A program made the position numbers and the translations under genes. A model generated the notes under the pieces. It was not told where the DNA came from and searched no databases. It saw nothing but the letters and a program-made list of their open reading frames with translations. This document shows positions 35,597 to 44,220 of a stretch of DNA of 64,000 nucleotides, piece after piece. Numbering within the stretch: position 1 is the first letter of the stretch; every line of letters starts with the position of its first letter. Source of the DNA: an uncultured Sulfitobacter sp. (GTDB lineage: Bacteria; Pseudomonadota; Alphaproteobacteria; Rhodobacterales; Rhodobacteraceae); the NCBI RefSeq assembly GCF_947500075.1, contig NZ_CANMQS010000005.1, positions 124,001 to 188,000 of the forward strand. Direction: 5' to 3'.

Positions 35597-35884
35597 ATGC
35601 GTCTCACAACAGCAGCACTCACCGCCGCAGGCCTGACGCTTGCCGCAGTCGCACCGCAGATGGCGGCCGCAGATGCCAAGATTTACCCGTATCACGGCGC
35701 AAACTACTGCCCCGCAGGGTTGCAGCCCATCACGATCTCAGGCGTGATCTGCTGCGGGACACCCAACCAGCACATCAGCTATGCACAGGCCAAGGCCCAT
35801 CCAGCCAAGCGCCACCGCGTGGCAAAGGCGCAGTCGCATTCCGCCACAGCCCATTGCAAGGCCGGCCACAAGGGCTGCGACTGA
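35597..35884 (+). CDS. Small exported cysteine/histidine-rich protein
   Basis: 95 residues. Signal peptide MRLTTAALTAAGLTLAAVAPQMAAA, then a mature domain of about 70 residues with CPAGLQP, GVICCG and a His/Lys-rich tail (HPAKRHRVAKAQSHSATAHC) ending CKAGHKGCD. Six cysteines in the mature part suggest disulfides or metal binding. I do not recognise the family. Confidence 0.65.
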   Translation: MRLTTAALTAAGLTLAAVAPQMAAADAKIYPYHGANYCPAGLQPITISGVICCGTPNQHISYAQAKAHPAKRHRVAKAQSHSATAHCKAGHKGCD

Positions 35885-35907
35885 CCCCTCATCGGGCAGA
35901 GAGACCC

Positions 35908-35930
35908 GGCGCCGTCAGCGCGCCGGATTT
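35908..35930. terminator. Weak hairpin between convergent genes
   Basis: CCGGCGC and GCGCCGG pair around CGTCAGC between the small exported protein gene and the cold-shock gene. Only a short T stretch follows. Confidence 0.3.
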
Positions 35931-35936
35931 CATGTG

Positions 35937-36143
35937 TTATAACAGGGTGATGTCTGCTGCCATCTGGCGGCCGTCACGGCCTTCCTGAAGCTCGAAACTG
36001 ACCTTTTGATTGTCAGCCAGACCGGTGAGGCCAGAGCGTTCTACAGCTGAGATATGGACAAAAATATCGTTGCCGCCCCCTTCGGGCGCGATGAATCCAT
36101 AGCCTTTGGTGGTGTTGAACCATTTGACGGTGCCTGTCGGCAT
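35937..36143 (-). CDS. cspA: Cold-shock protein (CspA family)
   Basis: 68 residues: MPTGTVKWFNTTKGYGFIAPEGG with RNP1 KGYGFI and RNP2 DIFVHI. It binds single-stranded RNA/DNA and melts structure at low temperature. AAGGA precedes the ATG at 36143. The 180-bp upstream gap could hold the long structured leader usual for csp genes. Confidence 0.94.
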   Translation of the reverse strand: MPTGTVKWFNTTKGYGFIAPEGGGNDIFVHISAVERSGLTGLADNQKVSFELQEGRDGRQMAADITLL

Positions 36144-36321
36144 AGTCTGCGTCCTTCTTGTCATTCCAGTGGTCCCGCCAGCGACGGGGCGGGGCGCAGG
36201 GATCTCTGCGGCCCACACAGAAAAGATTGCCCTCTTGGTTGAAAAATCAAGAAAGATGCGTGAAATCTTTCGTGAGAATCGCCCTCAGAACGGGGGCTGC
36301 GCGGAAATGTAGCAGGGTGAT

Positions 36322-36642
36322 ATGCAGATATACGGTTTGAAGAATTGTGATACGTGCCGAAAAGCAATGAAGGCTTTGCCGGGGGCGGTTCTTGTGGACG
36401 TCCGTGCCGAGGGTGTGCCGGACGAAGTGCTGGCGCGGGCCTATGAAGCCTTTGGTGACAAGCTGCTGAACACCCGTTCCACCACCTGGCGGCAGTTGGA
36501 TGAAGCGGCGCGCGGGCTGCCACCGCTCGCAGTGATAAAGGCCACCCCATCGGTGATGAAGCGGCCTTTGATCGCTGTGGATAACCAGCTTTTTCTTGGA
36601 TGGAACAGTGCTGTAGAAGCCGATGTTAAAGCATCACTTTAA
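36322..36642 (+). CDS. ArsC/Spx-fold reductase-like protein, second copy
   Basis: 106 residues. MQIYGLKNCDTCRKAMKAL has the CDTC pair in the ArsC/YffB arrangement; STTWRQLDEAARG and SVMKRPLIAVDNQLFLGW follow the family pattern. Probably a glutathione-dependent reductase-like protein. It is a distant homologue of the protein encoded at 33557-33883. Confidence 0.82.
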   Translation: MQIYGLKNCDTCRKAMKALPGAVLVDVRAEGVPDEVLARAYEAFGDKLLNTRSTTWRQLDEAARGLPPLAVIKATPSVMKRPLIAVDNQLFLGWNSAVEADVKASL

Positions 36643-36656
36643 CAACCGTTCCGGGG

Positions 36657-37202
36657 TCATTGTGAGGTGGCTGGCTTTAATGCGCGGTCAACAGACAGCG
36701 GGCCTGCGCCTTTGAAAACCAGGATCAGGAACATCAGGACCCAGAAGGCCCGCTGATCCAGGATCGCCGCATCCGCGAAACGGTCGAACCATGCGCCAAT
36801 GGCATCCGTCGCTCCGTGACCGTAGACGTCTGTCAGGCTTTGAACAACCACGAAGCCGATCATGCCCAAAGCCGCGATGCGGGTGAACAGGCCGATCACA
36901 ATCAGCACTGGCAGAATGAATTCGGCCCAGGTGCCGCCCAAAACCACCAATGTGTGAAACAGGCTCAGTGCTTCGGTGTCATATCCTGCGGCTTCAATCG
37001 CCTTGGGGAAGATCTGGGCATAGGCGCCCACGGATGGGGTCCAGATGCCCGCGATACCATCGCCCAGTTTGGTCATGCCGGAGTTGAGGAAATAGAACAG
37101 CAAGACCCCGGCAAAGACGAGACGTGCGAGGGTTGGCAGAAGCCAATCGGCCCGCTCCAATCGGGAGGCGATCGCGGAATAGGCGGATATTAATGTATTC
37201 AT
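36657..37202 (-). CDS. bufD: DoxX-family membrane protein of the bufferin operon
   Basis: 181 residues with four membrane segments ([61 protein letters not shown], and [14 protein letters not shown]). DoxX proteins are often linked to redox or thiol chemistry. It overlaps bufC by 4 nt and is the last gene of the buf operon, where it may help redox cycling or peptide maturation at the membrane. Confidence 0.85.
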   Translation of the reverse strand: MNTLISAYSAIASRLERADWLLPTLARLVFAGVLLFYFLNSGMTKLGDGIAGIWTPSVGAYAQIFPKAIEAAGYDTEALSLFHTLVVLGGTWAEFILPVLIVIGLFTRIAALGMIGFVVVQSLTDVYGHGATDAIGAWFDRFADAAILDQRAFWVLMFLILVFKGAGPLSVDRALKPATSQ

Positions 37203-37957
37203 TTCATTTCCTTAGCGGGGTCTTGTGCAAATGCTTGCGTGGTCAGTGCCAGTGTCAGGCTGGCTTCGAGGTCGAAGTCCGGGTGGGTCTGTAAAACGTG
37301 GTCGAGGGCTGCACCGAAGGATGTCCCGCTGGCCAGCGCCTCAAGCCAATCGGCGCCGCCGGGGGGCAGGGCGTGGGGCATCGGGTCAAAGTCGGGCCGG
37401 GTGATCAGAACGTCCTGGGCGACGGCACGCGGCTTGGGCGCACCGTCTTCGTTGTTGTAACGCCAGATGTCATGCAGCGGCCACCTGGAGCGCAGGATGC
37501 GGGTGCTGGGGGCAAGGCTGAACTGCTGCGCCATCAGGGTGTCGGGGGGCAGCGATTGCAACCGGCTTGCATCAAACGCCGGGGCGTCGGCGGCGTGGTA
37601 GGCGCGCCGGATCTGGAGGTCGAGGGCGGCGGCATCGGGAAGATACCCGATATGTGCCAAGGGTTCAAAAGCCCCCAAAAACGACGGAAAATCAGCGCCG
37701 TAGTGCATCATCAGCGGTGAAGTCGGCGGATGATTGCGGACATAGAGCGGGGCAAGATTGTCGAAGTTCTGCACGCCGATCAGTTTACGCACCAATGGAA
37801 AAGCGGTGCGCATCGCCTCAATCAGGGAGACGGTGACGTTGTTGCGGTAGACCGCGTATCGTTTGCCCGCAGGGGCGGCATCGCGGCCGATTAACCCTTT
37901 GGGAACAGGGGCAGAAGCGTCCAGCAGGGCTGCGCGGAATGCCGTCTGATCGGTCAT
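37199..37957 (-). CDS. bufC: DUF2063 partner protein, BufC/HvfC type
   Basis: 252 residues. [48 protein letters not shown] is the DUF2063 N-terminal domain (YRNN motif), and the second half is a mixed fold ending in an acidic tail. In bufferin and methanobactin-like systems this partner acts with the DUF692 enzyme and presents the leader peptide. Overlaps of 4 nt on both sides tie it to bufB and bufD. Confidence 0.88.
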   Translation of the reverse strand: MTDQTAFRAALLDASAPVPKGLIGRDAAPAGKRYAVYRNNVTVSLIEAMRTAFPLVRKLIGVQNFDNLAPLYVRNHPPTSPLMMHYGADFPSFLGAFEPLAHIGYLPDAAALDLQIRRAYHAADAPAFDASRLQSLPPDTLMAQQFSLAPSTRILRSRWPLHDIWRYNNEDGAPKPRAVAQDVLITRPDFDPMPHALPPGGADWLEALASGTSFGAALDHVLQTHPDFDLEASLTLALTTQAFAQDPAKEMK

Positions 37958-38817
37958 TGGACCGCGACAAGCGCACCCAGCGCCTGTTCGGCGCGGCAGG
38001 CTTCATCCCGCAATATGGGCCAGTCGGGCACATCGGTGTCCCACTCCACCAGCACCGGCTTGGGGCCGGTTTGCGCCAGCGTGTAATCGAGCAGGGACCA
38101 GACAGGATCGACCACGGGTTTGCCGTGACTGTCGATCAGCAACGGATGGCCGTGTTCATCTGCGTCTTCGTCGTGTCCACCAACGTGCAATTCCCCGACG
38201 CGGTCGGTCGGGTAGGCGTCGATATAGGCTTGCGGGCTGAGACCGAGGTTTGTGGCCGAAATGAAGACGTTATTGACATCGAGCAAGAGTCCACAGCCGG
38301 TCTTGTGGGTAAGCTCGGAGAGAAAGTCCGTTTCGGACAAGCTTGAGTCTTCGAATGCGAGGTAGCTGGAGGGGTTCTCCAGCAGCATCTGGCGGCCCAG
38401 AACATCCTGCACCTCGTTGATATGCGCGGCGACATGGGCCAGTGTTTTGGGTGTATAGGGCAGGGGCAAAAGATCGTTCAGAAACTCCGCGCCATGGGTG
38501 GACCAGGCGAGGTGTTCGGAAAAGCTGGCGGGTTTGATCCAGTCGCAGAGCTTTTTCAGCCGCGCCAGGTGATCGCGGTCCAGCGGGCCTTCGCCGCCAA
38601 TGGACAGGCCGACGCCGTGGATGGAAATGCCGAAGCGTTCGGACAGGGCCGCCAGCTGTGCCAGCGGTCGTCCGCCGTTGCCCATGTAGTTCTCCGCATG
38701 CACCTCGACCCATTCCACGGGGCCGGGATCGTCCTGCAAGGCGCTGAAATGCTGGGGTTTGTACCCGACGCCTGCGGCAAGGGGCAGGGATGGGAAACGC
38801 ACTGCTGCGTCGAGCAT
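37954..38817 (-). CDS. bufB: DUF692 multinuclear iron oxidase, BufB type
   Basis: 287 residues, TIM-barrel family of MbnB. Metal-ligand-rich motifs are present: [46 protein letters not shown] and ELHVGGH, and [14 protein letters not shown] enzymes oxidise cysteine residues of a peptide; BufB is reported to make thiooxazoles in bufferins. It overlaps bufC and lies 62 nt after bufA, separated by a hairpin. Confidence 0.9.
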   Translation of the reverse strand: MLDAAVRFPSLPLAAGVGYKPQHFSALQDDPGPVEWVEVHAENYMGNGGRPLAQLAALSERFGISIHGVGLSIGGEGPLDRDHLARLKKLCDWIKPASFSEHLAWSTHGAEFLNDLLPLPYTPKTLAHVAAHINEVQDVLGRQMLLENPSSYLAFEDSSLSETDFLSELTHKTGCGLLLDVNNVFISATNLGLSPQAYIDAYPTDRVGELHVGGHDEDADEHGHPLLIDSHGKPVVDPVWSLLDYTLAQTGPKPVLVEWDTDVPDWPILRDEACRAEQALGALVAVQ

Positions 38818-38845
38818 GGGGTTGCTCCGATATGGCAGGAGGGGT

Positions 38846-38872
38846 GTCTCAGGCGGGAGTGCCGCCTGAGAC
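38846..38872 (-). promoter_or_regulatory. Hairpin between bufA and bufB
   Basis: GTCTCAGGCGG and CCGCCTGAGAC form a perfect 11-bp stem with a 5-nt loop. With no T run it is better read as an attenuator or an mRNA-stabilising 3' end that raises the ratio of precursor to enzymes. Confidence 0.6.
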
Positions 38873-38879
38873 GAATTGC

Positions 38880-39185
38880 TTATGCAGGCAGGTCGCGGTC
38901 CTGCGCTTCGAGGGAGCCTTTACGCTCCGTGCCGTCGGCCATGGCGGGCAGATCGATGCTCTCGCAGGTACCGGCGTCAACAAGCGTCCATGCGTTGCCC
39001 TGATAATCGGTCACGGATGTGCCCGCGCAGGTGGTGCCGGGGCCAGCGGCGCAGTCGTTTTCGCCTGCCAGGGACACGCCATAGCACTTCTCTTTGGAAG
39101 CGGCGTTGGCTGTTGTTGTGGTGGAGGCGGTCATTGCGGCGGCAACGGCACCCGCGATGGCGATGGATTTCATTGTGTTGGACAT
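38880..39185 (-). CDS. bufA: Bufferin-type RiPP precursor (DUF2282)
   Basis: 101 residues. A signal peptide ([17 protein letters not shown]...ANA) precedes [21 protein letters not shown] and [11 protein letters not shown], giving Cys34, Cys45, Cys53 and Cys74. These are the DUF2282 positions. DUF2282 proteins are the BufA1 precursors whose core cysteines are post-translationally converted to thiooxazoles to bind copper in the periplasm. AGGAAG lies 8 nt before the ATG. First gene of the buf operon. Family knowledge supports the role; copper binding here is inferred. Confidence 0.88.
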   Translation of the reverse strand: MSNTMKSIAIAGAVAAAMTASTTTTANAASKEKCYGVSLAGENDCAAGPGTTCAGTSVTDYQGNAWTLVDAGTCESIDLPAMADGTERKGSLEAQDRDLPA

Positions 39186-39343
39186 GATGAACTTCCTTTG
39201 ATTGTCTGCGTTCTTCGGTTGGTAGGCAGAATAGAACACTCAAACGCAGCATACACCAGTCACAGGCGAGTGTGTCACGATCCTGTCAGCAAACCCGCCC
39301 ATTTCGGTAAGAAACAGCCGGAGAGCACAAGGATTTCGAGAGG

Positions 39344-39405
39344 AATTGTTACAAACGCGCTTTTGTGCCGATGGCGCGTAGGGGCCTGCGTGAGAATTGT
39401 TACAA
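39344..39405. promoter_or_regulatory. Repeated AATTGTTACAA boxes between bufA and thrS
   Basis: AATTGTTACAA is present exactly at 39344-39354 and 39395-39405, 51 bp apart. Each contains ATTGT facing ACAA(T). They lie 159-220 bp upstream of bufA and 43-104 bp beyond the thrS stop, so they are candidate regulatory sites for the buf operon. Confidence 0.35.
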
Positions 39406-39418
39406 TCGGATCAGGCGA

Positions 39419-39441
39419 GCGGGGGCAGGCAATGCCCCCGC
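39419..39441 (-). terminator. Hairpin after thrS
   Basis: GCGGGGGCA pairs with TGCCCCCGC around GGCAA, 7 nt downstream of the thrS stop on the minus strand. No T run, so termination may need Rho. Confidence 0.5.
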
Positions 39442-39447
39442 ATGGGA

Positions 39448-41394
39448 TCAGCGCAGATCGGGTGGCGTGGCTTCCAGTCCCAGTGCGTTTGCAACATCCG
39501 CAAGCGGCTGGACAGAGGTCTGTTTATCCCCCAACCGCCGCACAGAGACGGTTTTCTCTTCCACCTCACGCCCGCCGACGGCCAGAATGACGGGCACTTT
39601 GCCGACGGAATGCTCACGCACCTTGTAGTTGATCTTCTCGTTGCGCATGTCCGCTTCGGCGCGCACGCCTGCGGCTTTGAGGGTTTCGACCACTTCGACA
39701 ACGTAGTCATCCGCGTCCGAGGTGATGGAGGCGACAACGACCTGACGCGGGGCCAGCCAGAAGGGCAGCTTGCCTGCGTGTTCCTCGATCAGGATGCCGA
39801 TGAACCGCTCGAACGAGCCAAGGCAGGCGCGGTGCAGCATGTAGGGCCGGTGTTTCGCGCCGTCCTCGCCGATATAGGTCGCGCCCAGCCGTTCGGGCAG
39901 GTTTGGGTCCACCTGAAAGGTGCCACATTGCCAGACCCGGCCGATGGCATCGGTCAGGTAGAAGTCGAGCTTGGGGCCATAGAAGGCGCCGTCGCCCGGC
40001 TCAAGTGTGAAATCACGCCCCGTCGCCTTGATCGCAGCTTCCAGAGCGCCTTCGACATGGTCCCAGCTTTCATCGGAACCAACACGCTGTTCGGGACGGG
40101 TGGCGAATTTGATCTCGAAATTCGTGAAGCCAAGATCGTCATAGACACCGGCGAGGTAGTTGATGAACTTGGCACATTCCGCCTCGATCTGGTCTTCGGT
40201 GCAGAAGATGTGGCCATCGTCCTGGGTGAAACCGCGTACCCGCATGATCCCGTGCAGCGCGCCGGAAGGCTCATACCGGCTGCACGACCCGAACTCCGCC
40301 AGACGCAGGGGCAGGTCGCGGTAGGACTTCAGGCCCTGATTGAAGATCTGCACGTGGCAGGGGCAGTTCATCGGCTTGAGCGCGTTGATCGCCTTTTCCT
40401 TGGCGTGTTCCTCTTCGACTTCGACGATGAACATGTGCTCCTGGTATTTGTCCCAGTGGCCGGATGCCTCCCACAGCTTGCGGTCGACAACCTGCGGGGT
40501 ATTGACCTCCTTGTAGCCATCGGCGCGCTGTTTGCGGCGCATGTAGTCCTGCAAAGTCGTGTAGACGTTCCAGCCGTTGGGGTGCCAGAAGATCTGGCCA
40601 GGTGCTTCTTCCTGCATGTGGAACAGGTCCATTTCCCGGCCCAGCTTGCGATGGTCGCGCTTGGCGGCTTCTTCGAGCATGTTGAGATGCGCGCGCAGCT
40701 TTTCCTTGCCGGTGAACGCCACGCCGTAGATGCGTTGCAACATGGCTCGGTCAGAATCGCCGCGCCAATAGGCACCCGCAATGGACATCAGCTTGAAGGC
40801 ATCCCCCGGAACTTGTCCGGTGTGTTGCAGATGCGGGCCCCGGCAGAGGTCCTGCCACTCGCCGTGCCAGTACATGCGCAAAGGCTCGTCGCCGGGAATG
40901 GCGTCGATCAGTTCGACCTTATAGGGCTCACCATTGTCCTCATAGAATTTCACGGCCCGCGCGCGGTCCCAGACTTCGGTGCGGACGGGATCGCGCTTGT
41001 TGATGATTTCCTTCATCTTCTTCTCGATCAGGCCGAGGTCCTCGGGCGTGAAGGGCTCGGCGCGGTCGAAGTCATAATACCAGCCGTCCTTGATCACCGG
41101 GCCGATGGTCACTTTGGTGTCGGGCCAGATTTCCTGCACGGCGCGGGCCATGATGTGGGCAAGGTCGTGGCGGACCAGTTCATTGGCCTGCTCTTCATCC
41201 TGCATGGTGTGAATGGCGATCTCGGCGTCGGCCTCAATCGGCCAAGCCAGATCATAATGCGCGCCGCCCACGGTGGCCGAGATGGCTTTCTTGCCAAGGG
41301 ATTTTGAAATGTCCGCCGCGACCTCGCCCGCAGTGATACCTGCGTCGTAGGATCGTGCATTGCCATCGGGAAGGGTGAGAGAGATCTGTGCCAT
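39448..41394 (-). CDS. thrS: Threonyl-tRNA synthetase
   Basis: 648 residues with all ThrRS domains: TGS (about residues 1-62), editing domain with [17 protein letters not shown], the class II catalytic core ([41 protein letters not shown], motif 2 [18 protein letters not shown], motif 3 near [18 protein letters not shown]) and the C-terminal anticodon-binding domain. Charges tRNA-Thr. Monocistronic. Confidence 0.97.
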   Translation of the reverse strand: MAQISLTLPDGNARSYDAGITAGEVAADISKSLGKKAISATVGGAHYDLAWPIEADAEIAIHTMQDEEQANELVRHDLAHIMARAVQEIWPDTKVTIGPVIKDGWYYDFDRAEPFTPEDLGLIEKKMKEIINKRDPVRTEVWDRARAVKFYEDNGEPYKVELIDAIPGDEPLRMYWHGEWQDLCRGPHLQHTGQVPGDAFKLMSIAGAYWRGDSDRAMLQRIYGVAFTGKEKLRAHLNMLEEAAKRDHRKLGREMDLFHMQEEAPGQIFWHPNGWNVYTTLQDYMRRKQRADGYKEVNTPQVVDRKLWEASGHWDKYQEHMFIVEVEEEHAKEKAINALKPMNCPCHVQIFNQGLKSYRDLPLRLAEFGSCSRYEPSGALHGIMRVRGFTQDDGHIFCTEDQIEAECAKFINYLAGVYDDLGFTNFEIKFATRPEQRVGSDESWDHVEGALEAAIKATGRDFTLEPGDGAFYGPKLDFYLTDAIGRVWQCGTFQVDPNLPERLGATYIGEDGAKHRPYMLHRACLGSFERFIGILIEEHAGKLPFWLAPRQVVVASITSDADDYVVEVVETLKAAGVRAEADMRNEKINYKVREHSVGKVPVILAVGGREVEEKTVSVRRLGDKQTSVQPLADVANALGLEATPPDLR

Positions 41395-41598
41395 CTTGGG
41401 CGCTCCTCGTCAGTTTGGCGCCTACGAGACGCCCGGTTGCGGGTTATGTGCCGCGCCTCTTTGATCCTGTCGGGGACATGCGTCAAGGGGGGCTGCGGAT
41501 TTGGCGGTGGGGAAAGGCCCGTGCGTGGCTATTCGGCCCGCTTGCCAATCTGGCGTCCGGCGGCCTTAGTGGTCCGCATCAATGGAAGGGAATGCCCC

Positions 41599-42414
41599 AT
41601 GGCAGAGATAGAATGGCAGAAGATGCCCGCACATGCGTTGCGGGTTTTGGCGGGGCAGGATGCGGTGGTGATTCTGCCGATTGCGTCGATTGAACAACAC
41701 GGGCCACACCTGCCCACAATGACGGACACCCGGCTGGGCCATGAAGTGGCCGTTCGCGCCGCGCGCAAGGTTCAGGGCAGCCAGCCTGTCGTCGTCGCTC
41801 CGGTTGTCTGGTCCGGCCTGTCGGAGCATCACATGCCCTTTGGCGGAACCCTGACCGTGTCCGCATCCACCTTCCGGGCCTTGCTGAGTGATCTGATTGC
41901 CGCAATCACCCGGCTGGGCTTTCGCAAGGTCCTGCTGTCGAATTCGCATGGTGGGAACATCATGGCGATGCAGCAGCTTTGTGATGAACTGTCACCCAGC
42001 TGTCCGGCCACATTGGTGGCGACGACTTATGCGATTGAGGGGGCTGCGCAGATCGGCACCTTGCTGGAGGATCAGGACGGCGTGCAGCATGCGGGGGAGG
42101 CGGAAACCTCCATGATGCTGGCCTGTGAGCCGGGGCTGGTGGACACCGGCGATCTGGCAGCCATCGGGACGCCGGGCGACGGGGGGCCGGGCTTTCTCAA
42201 AGCCGGGCAGGCGTCGTACCGCTGGCGGCCGTTCGCGCATACCACCTCTGACGGGGTGTCGGGAACGCCTGAGAAATCCACCGCAGAAAAGGGTGAAGCC
42301 TTGCTGGACGCAAGCGCACAGGCGATTGCGGCGTTGATTCTTGACCCCGAGACATGGGCCGAGCCGAAGGACATGCGGGACACCGGAACCGCCGGGGTGC
42401 CGTTCGCGACCTGA
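41599..42414 (+). CDS. Creatininase-family amidohydrolase
   Basis: 271 residues. Metal-binding motifs of the family are visible: SIEQHGPHLPTMTDT (Glu/His/Asp ligands), SEHHMPFGGT, NSHGGN, and AGEAETSMML with the catalytic-region Glu. Members hydrolyse creatinine or act on formamides and in cofactor biosynthesis (MftE); the substrate is not decided. GAAGGG lies 8 nt before the ATG. Confidence 0.87.
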   Translation: MAEIEWQKMPAHALRVLAGQDAVVILPIASIEQHGPHLPTMTDTRLGHEVAVRAARKVQGSQPVVVAPVVWSGLSEHHMPFGGTLTVSASTFRALLSDLIAAITRLGFRKVLLSNSHGGNIMAMQQLCDELSPSCPATLVATTYAIEGAAQIGTLLEDQDGVQHAGEAETSMMLACEPGLVDTGDLAAIGTPGDGGPGFLKAGQASYRWRPFAHTTSDGVSGTPEKSTAEKGEALLDASAQAIAALILDPETWAEPKDMRDTGTAGVPFAT

Positions 42415-42493
42415 CGCCCGTGCGGATGTGTCCGACAATCAGGCAAATGCACAAGATGTTAGCGCTGAGGGTGAATGTATACCTAGATATACG

Positions 42494-42521
42494 TTGACTG
42501 CGACACTTCCGGGTCTATTTT
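42494..42521 (+). promoter_or_regulatory. Sigma-70-like promoter
   Basis: TTGACT (42494-42499), 16-bp spacer, TATTTT (42516-42521), about 50 bp before the 81-residue gene. A short palindrome GTATAcctagaTATAC lies just upstream. Confidence 0.5.
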
Positions 42522-42571
42522 CGACATCAACAGCGCCCTGACGGGTAGAATCAAATTTTGAGGAGTGCCAG

Positions 42572-42817
42572 ATGCCGAGCTTTAACCGCCGTTTTGATCT
42601 TTCGATTGCCGACGTGGAACTGATCGAGGAAGCGCTGCGTGCACGGGGCCGTGAATTGTGCCGGATGCGGCGCGCGTTGAGCGATGATACACCAGCCGAT
42701 CTGGAGTCCATCCGCGTGGTGGAGCAGGATCAGCGCACCGGCGAGGAATTGCTGGGCCGCCTGCATGATCAGAAGATCTTCTATCGTCCCAAGGCGGAGA
42801 CTTATGTCAGCGGCTGA
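42572..42817 (+). CDS. Conserved small hypothetical protein
   Basis: 81 residues, helical and charged (MPSFNRRFDLSIADVELIEEALRARGREL), with a C-terminal LLGRLHDQKIFYRP. No signal or membrane segment. GAGGAG lies 6-7 nt before the ATG, a promoter is visible upstream and a strong terminator downstream, so it is a real monocistronic gene. I recall homologues in Rhodobacteraceae without function. Confidence 0.72.
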   Translation: MPSFNRRFDLSIADVELIEEALRARGRELCRMRRALSDDTPADLESIRVVEQDQRTGEELLGRLHDQKIFYRPKAETYVSG

Positions 42818-42839
42818 TCTGCCGTCGTGATCGTCATGC

Positions 42840-42880
42840 AAAACGCCCTGTCGCAGCGCTGCGACAGGGCGTTTTCTTTT
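42840..42880. terminator. Strong bidirectional terminator
   Basis: AAAACGCCCTGTCGCAGC pairs fully with its complement up to 42875, with T-rich flanks on both strands. It serves the 81-residue gene (+) and the convergent MAPEG gene (-). Confidence 0.88.
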
Positions 42881-42896
42881 GTCGTGAGAGCAGGGT

Positions 42897-43334
42897 TCAG
42901 ACGATCCCCCGCGCGGTAAAGACGGAATAGGCCATCAGCAGGCAGCACACCCATCCCGCCGTGAAGATCAAAGGCCGTAGCGGGAAACGCGCAAAGGCGG
43001 TGATGTAGCCCACCGCATGGGCCACACGCAGCCAGAAGAACGCGATGGCGGTCCAGTAGGTGAGCGCGGTGAAGCCGTCCAGCCGGTCCACCAGCAAGAC
43101 CAGCACCGCAAAGGGGATACCTTGTTCCAGCAGGTTCATATGTGCCCGATACGCCCGTTGCACCCATGGGCGGTGCAAGGTGGGGTTGGGTGGACGAATG
43201 AAACCATCGGGTGCGTCAGCGGGCAGAGAGCCTTCGGGGACGGTGTTCACACCCACGATATATGGGATCCACAATGAGGCTGCGAGGATCATCAGGCAGG
43301 TCAGGATGCCCAGTTCTGTCGGGAAAGTTTCCAT
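42897..43334 (-). CDS. MAPEG-family membrane protein
   Basis: 145 residues, four membrane segments. NPTLHRPWVQRAYRAHMNLLEQGIPFAVLVLL is the conserved MAPEG segment (R-A-x2-N), followed by FWLRVAHAVGYI. Bacterial MAPEG proteins are glutathione-S-transferase-like or of unknown role. The gene follows the ArsR-SRPBCC gene by 24 nt and may be in its operon. Confidence 0.83.
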   Translation of the reverse strand: METFPTELGILTCLMILAASLWIPYIVGVNTVPEGSLPADAPDGFIRPPNPTLHRPWVQRAYRAHMNLLEQGIPFAVLVLLVDRLDGFTALTYWTAIAFFWLRVAHAVGYITAFARFPLRPLIFTAGWVCCLLMAYSVFTARGIV

Positions 43335-43358
43335 GGTGTTGCTCCTTACTCCAACCGT

Positions 43359-44108
43359 TTAACCCGCAGCCTTGAGGCCGGTGCCGGTTTCCAGCCACGA
43401 CTTGAGCGACGCGGCCAGCCGCGCCCAGCCTTCCGCCACCCCTTCATGGCCTGCGGGCAGATCGTAATGCTCAATCGTCAGTTTGCAGACCTCGCCTTGC
43501 GGCTCAATCAGATAGGCCATGCGGGAACCGGGGGCATCGGGGCCAAAGAAATGGGGTTGAAAGGTCGTCTCGATCCTCGATTTGGGGTCGATCTGAATGA
43601 TCTCCTGCTCCAGCATCTTGCTGCCATCGGGCAGGATAAAGATGGCTTTGTCACCCGCCGCCCCCGCGCGCCCTTCGACCCGGTCACAGGCGAAATGGTA
43701 GGCGGCCATGCTGTCTGGATCGCTCAGCGCGTCCCACAGCGCGTCCTGGCTGCAACGGATGAAGGTTTGCATCATGAAATCTGGTTTTGACACGGTGGTT
43801 TTCCTTTCGAGGTCTTGTTTGAAGTTCAGTACCGCTCGTGCCGCTGGTTTCTGGCGCATAGGCTCAATCCAGCGGTCAATCGTCTCTTGGAGGGGCAGGG
43901 CGTTCAGATAGTGATGTTTGAAACGCCCCTTCTTGTGCGGGATGACGAGGCCTGCCTCTTCCAGCACGGCGAGATGTTTCATCACGCCAAATCGGGTCAT
44001 GTCGAGCAATTCCGTCAGCTCTTGCAGCGTCTGCCCATCGCGCTGGCGCAAAGCGTCCAGCAAGGTGCGGCGGGCCGGATCGGCAAGGGCTTTGAAAATG
44101 ACGTCCAT
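43359..44108 (-). CDS. ArsR-type regulator fused to an SRPBCC (AHSA1) domain
   Basis: 249 residues. Residues 1-85 form an ArsR winged helix (IFKALADPARRTLLDALRQRDGQTLQELTELLDMTRFGVMKHLAVLEEAGLV). Residues 110-245 form an AHSA1/SRPBCC ligand-binding domain (FIRCSQDALWDALSDPDSMAAYHF, then KLTIEHYDL and LKSWLETG). The fusion suggests a one-protein sensor for a hydrophobic ligand. The ATG at 44108 fits the ArsR start. Two abutting operators lie 15 bp upstream, shared with the divergent hydrolase gene. Confidence 0.85.
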   Translation of the reverse strand: MDVIFKALADPARRTLLDALRQRDGQTLQELTELLDMTRFGVMKHLAVLEEAGLVIPHKKGRFKHHYLNALPLQETIDRWIEPMRQKPAARAVLNFKQDLERKTTVSKPDFMMQTFIRCSQDALWDALSDPDSMAAYHFACDRVEGRAGAAGDKAIFILPDGSKMLEQEIIQIDPKSRIETTFQPHFFGPDAPGSRMAYLIEPQGEVCKLTIEHYDLPAGHEGVAEGWARLAASLKSWLETGTGLKAAG

Positions 44109-44122
44109 GGAAATACTTATAG

Positions 44123-44154
44123 GTGACAAAATACTCACGTGACAAGATGGTCAC
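44123..44154. promoter_or_regulatory. Two abutting 16-bp operator palindromes
   Basis: GTGACAAAATACTCAC (44123-44138) and GTGACAAGATGGTCAC (44139-44154) are back-to-back palindromes; the second has perfect GTGAC/GTCAC arms. They lie between divergent start codons at 44108 and 44221, so an ArsR dimer on each would control both. Confidence 0.7.
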
Positions 44155-44220
44155 TTATAAATTGATCCTTGCCCCCTCAGATGTGCAGGCGCATGATCAG
44201 CTTCAAAGCAGGGAGGTGGC

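Noticed and set aside
33557..36642. Arsenic-resistance operon from two ArsC-like proteins
   Set aside because: No arsB, arsH, arsR or ACR3 gene is nearby and the proteins look like the YffB/Spx branch; ArsC is a fold name only.
39397..41307. 636-codon plus-strand ORF opposite thrS
   Set aside because: It is the mirror frame of a well-supported ThrRS; no ribosome site or domain is visible.
42482..42880. Toxin-antitoxin reading of the 81-residue gene
   Set aside because: It is a single gene with its own promoter and terminator and no partner.
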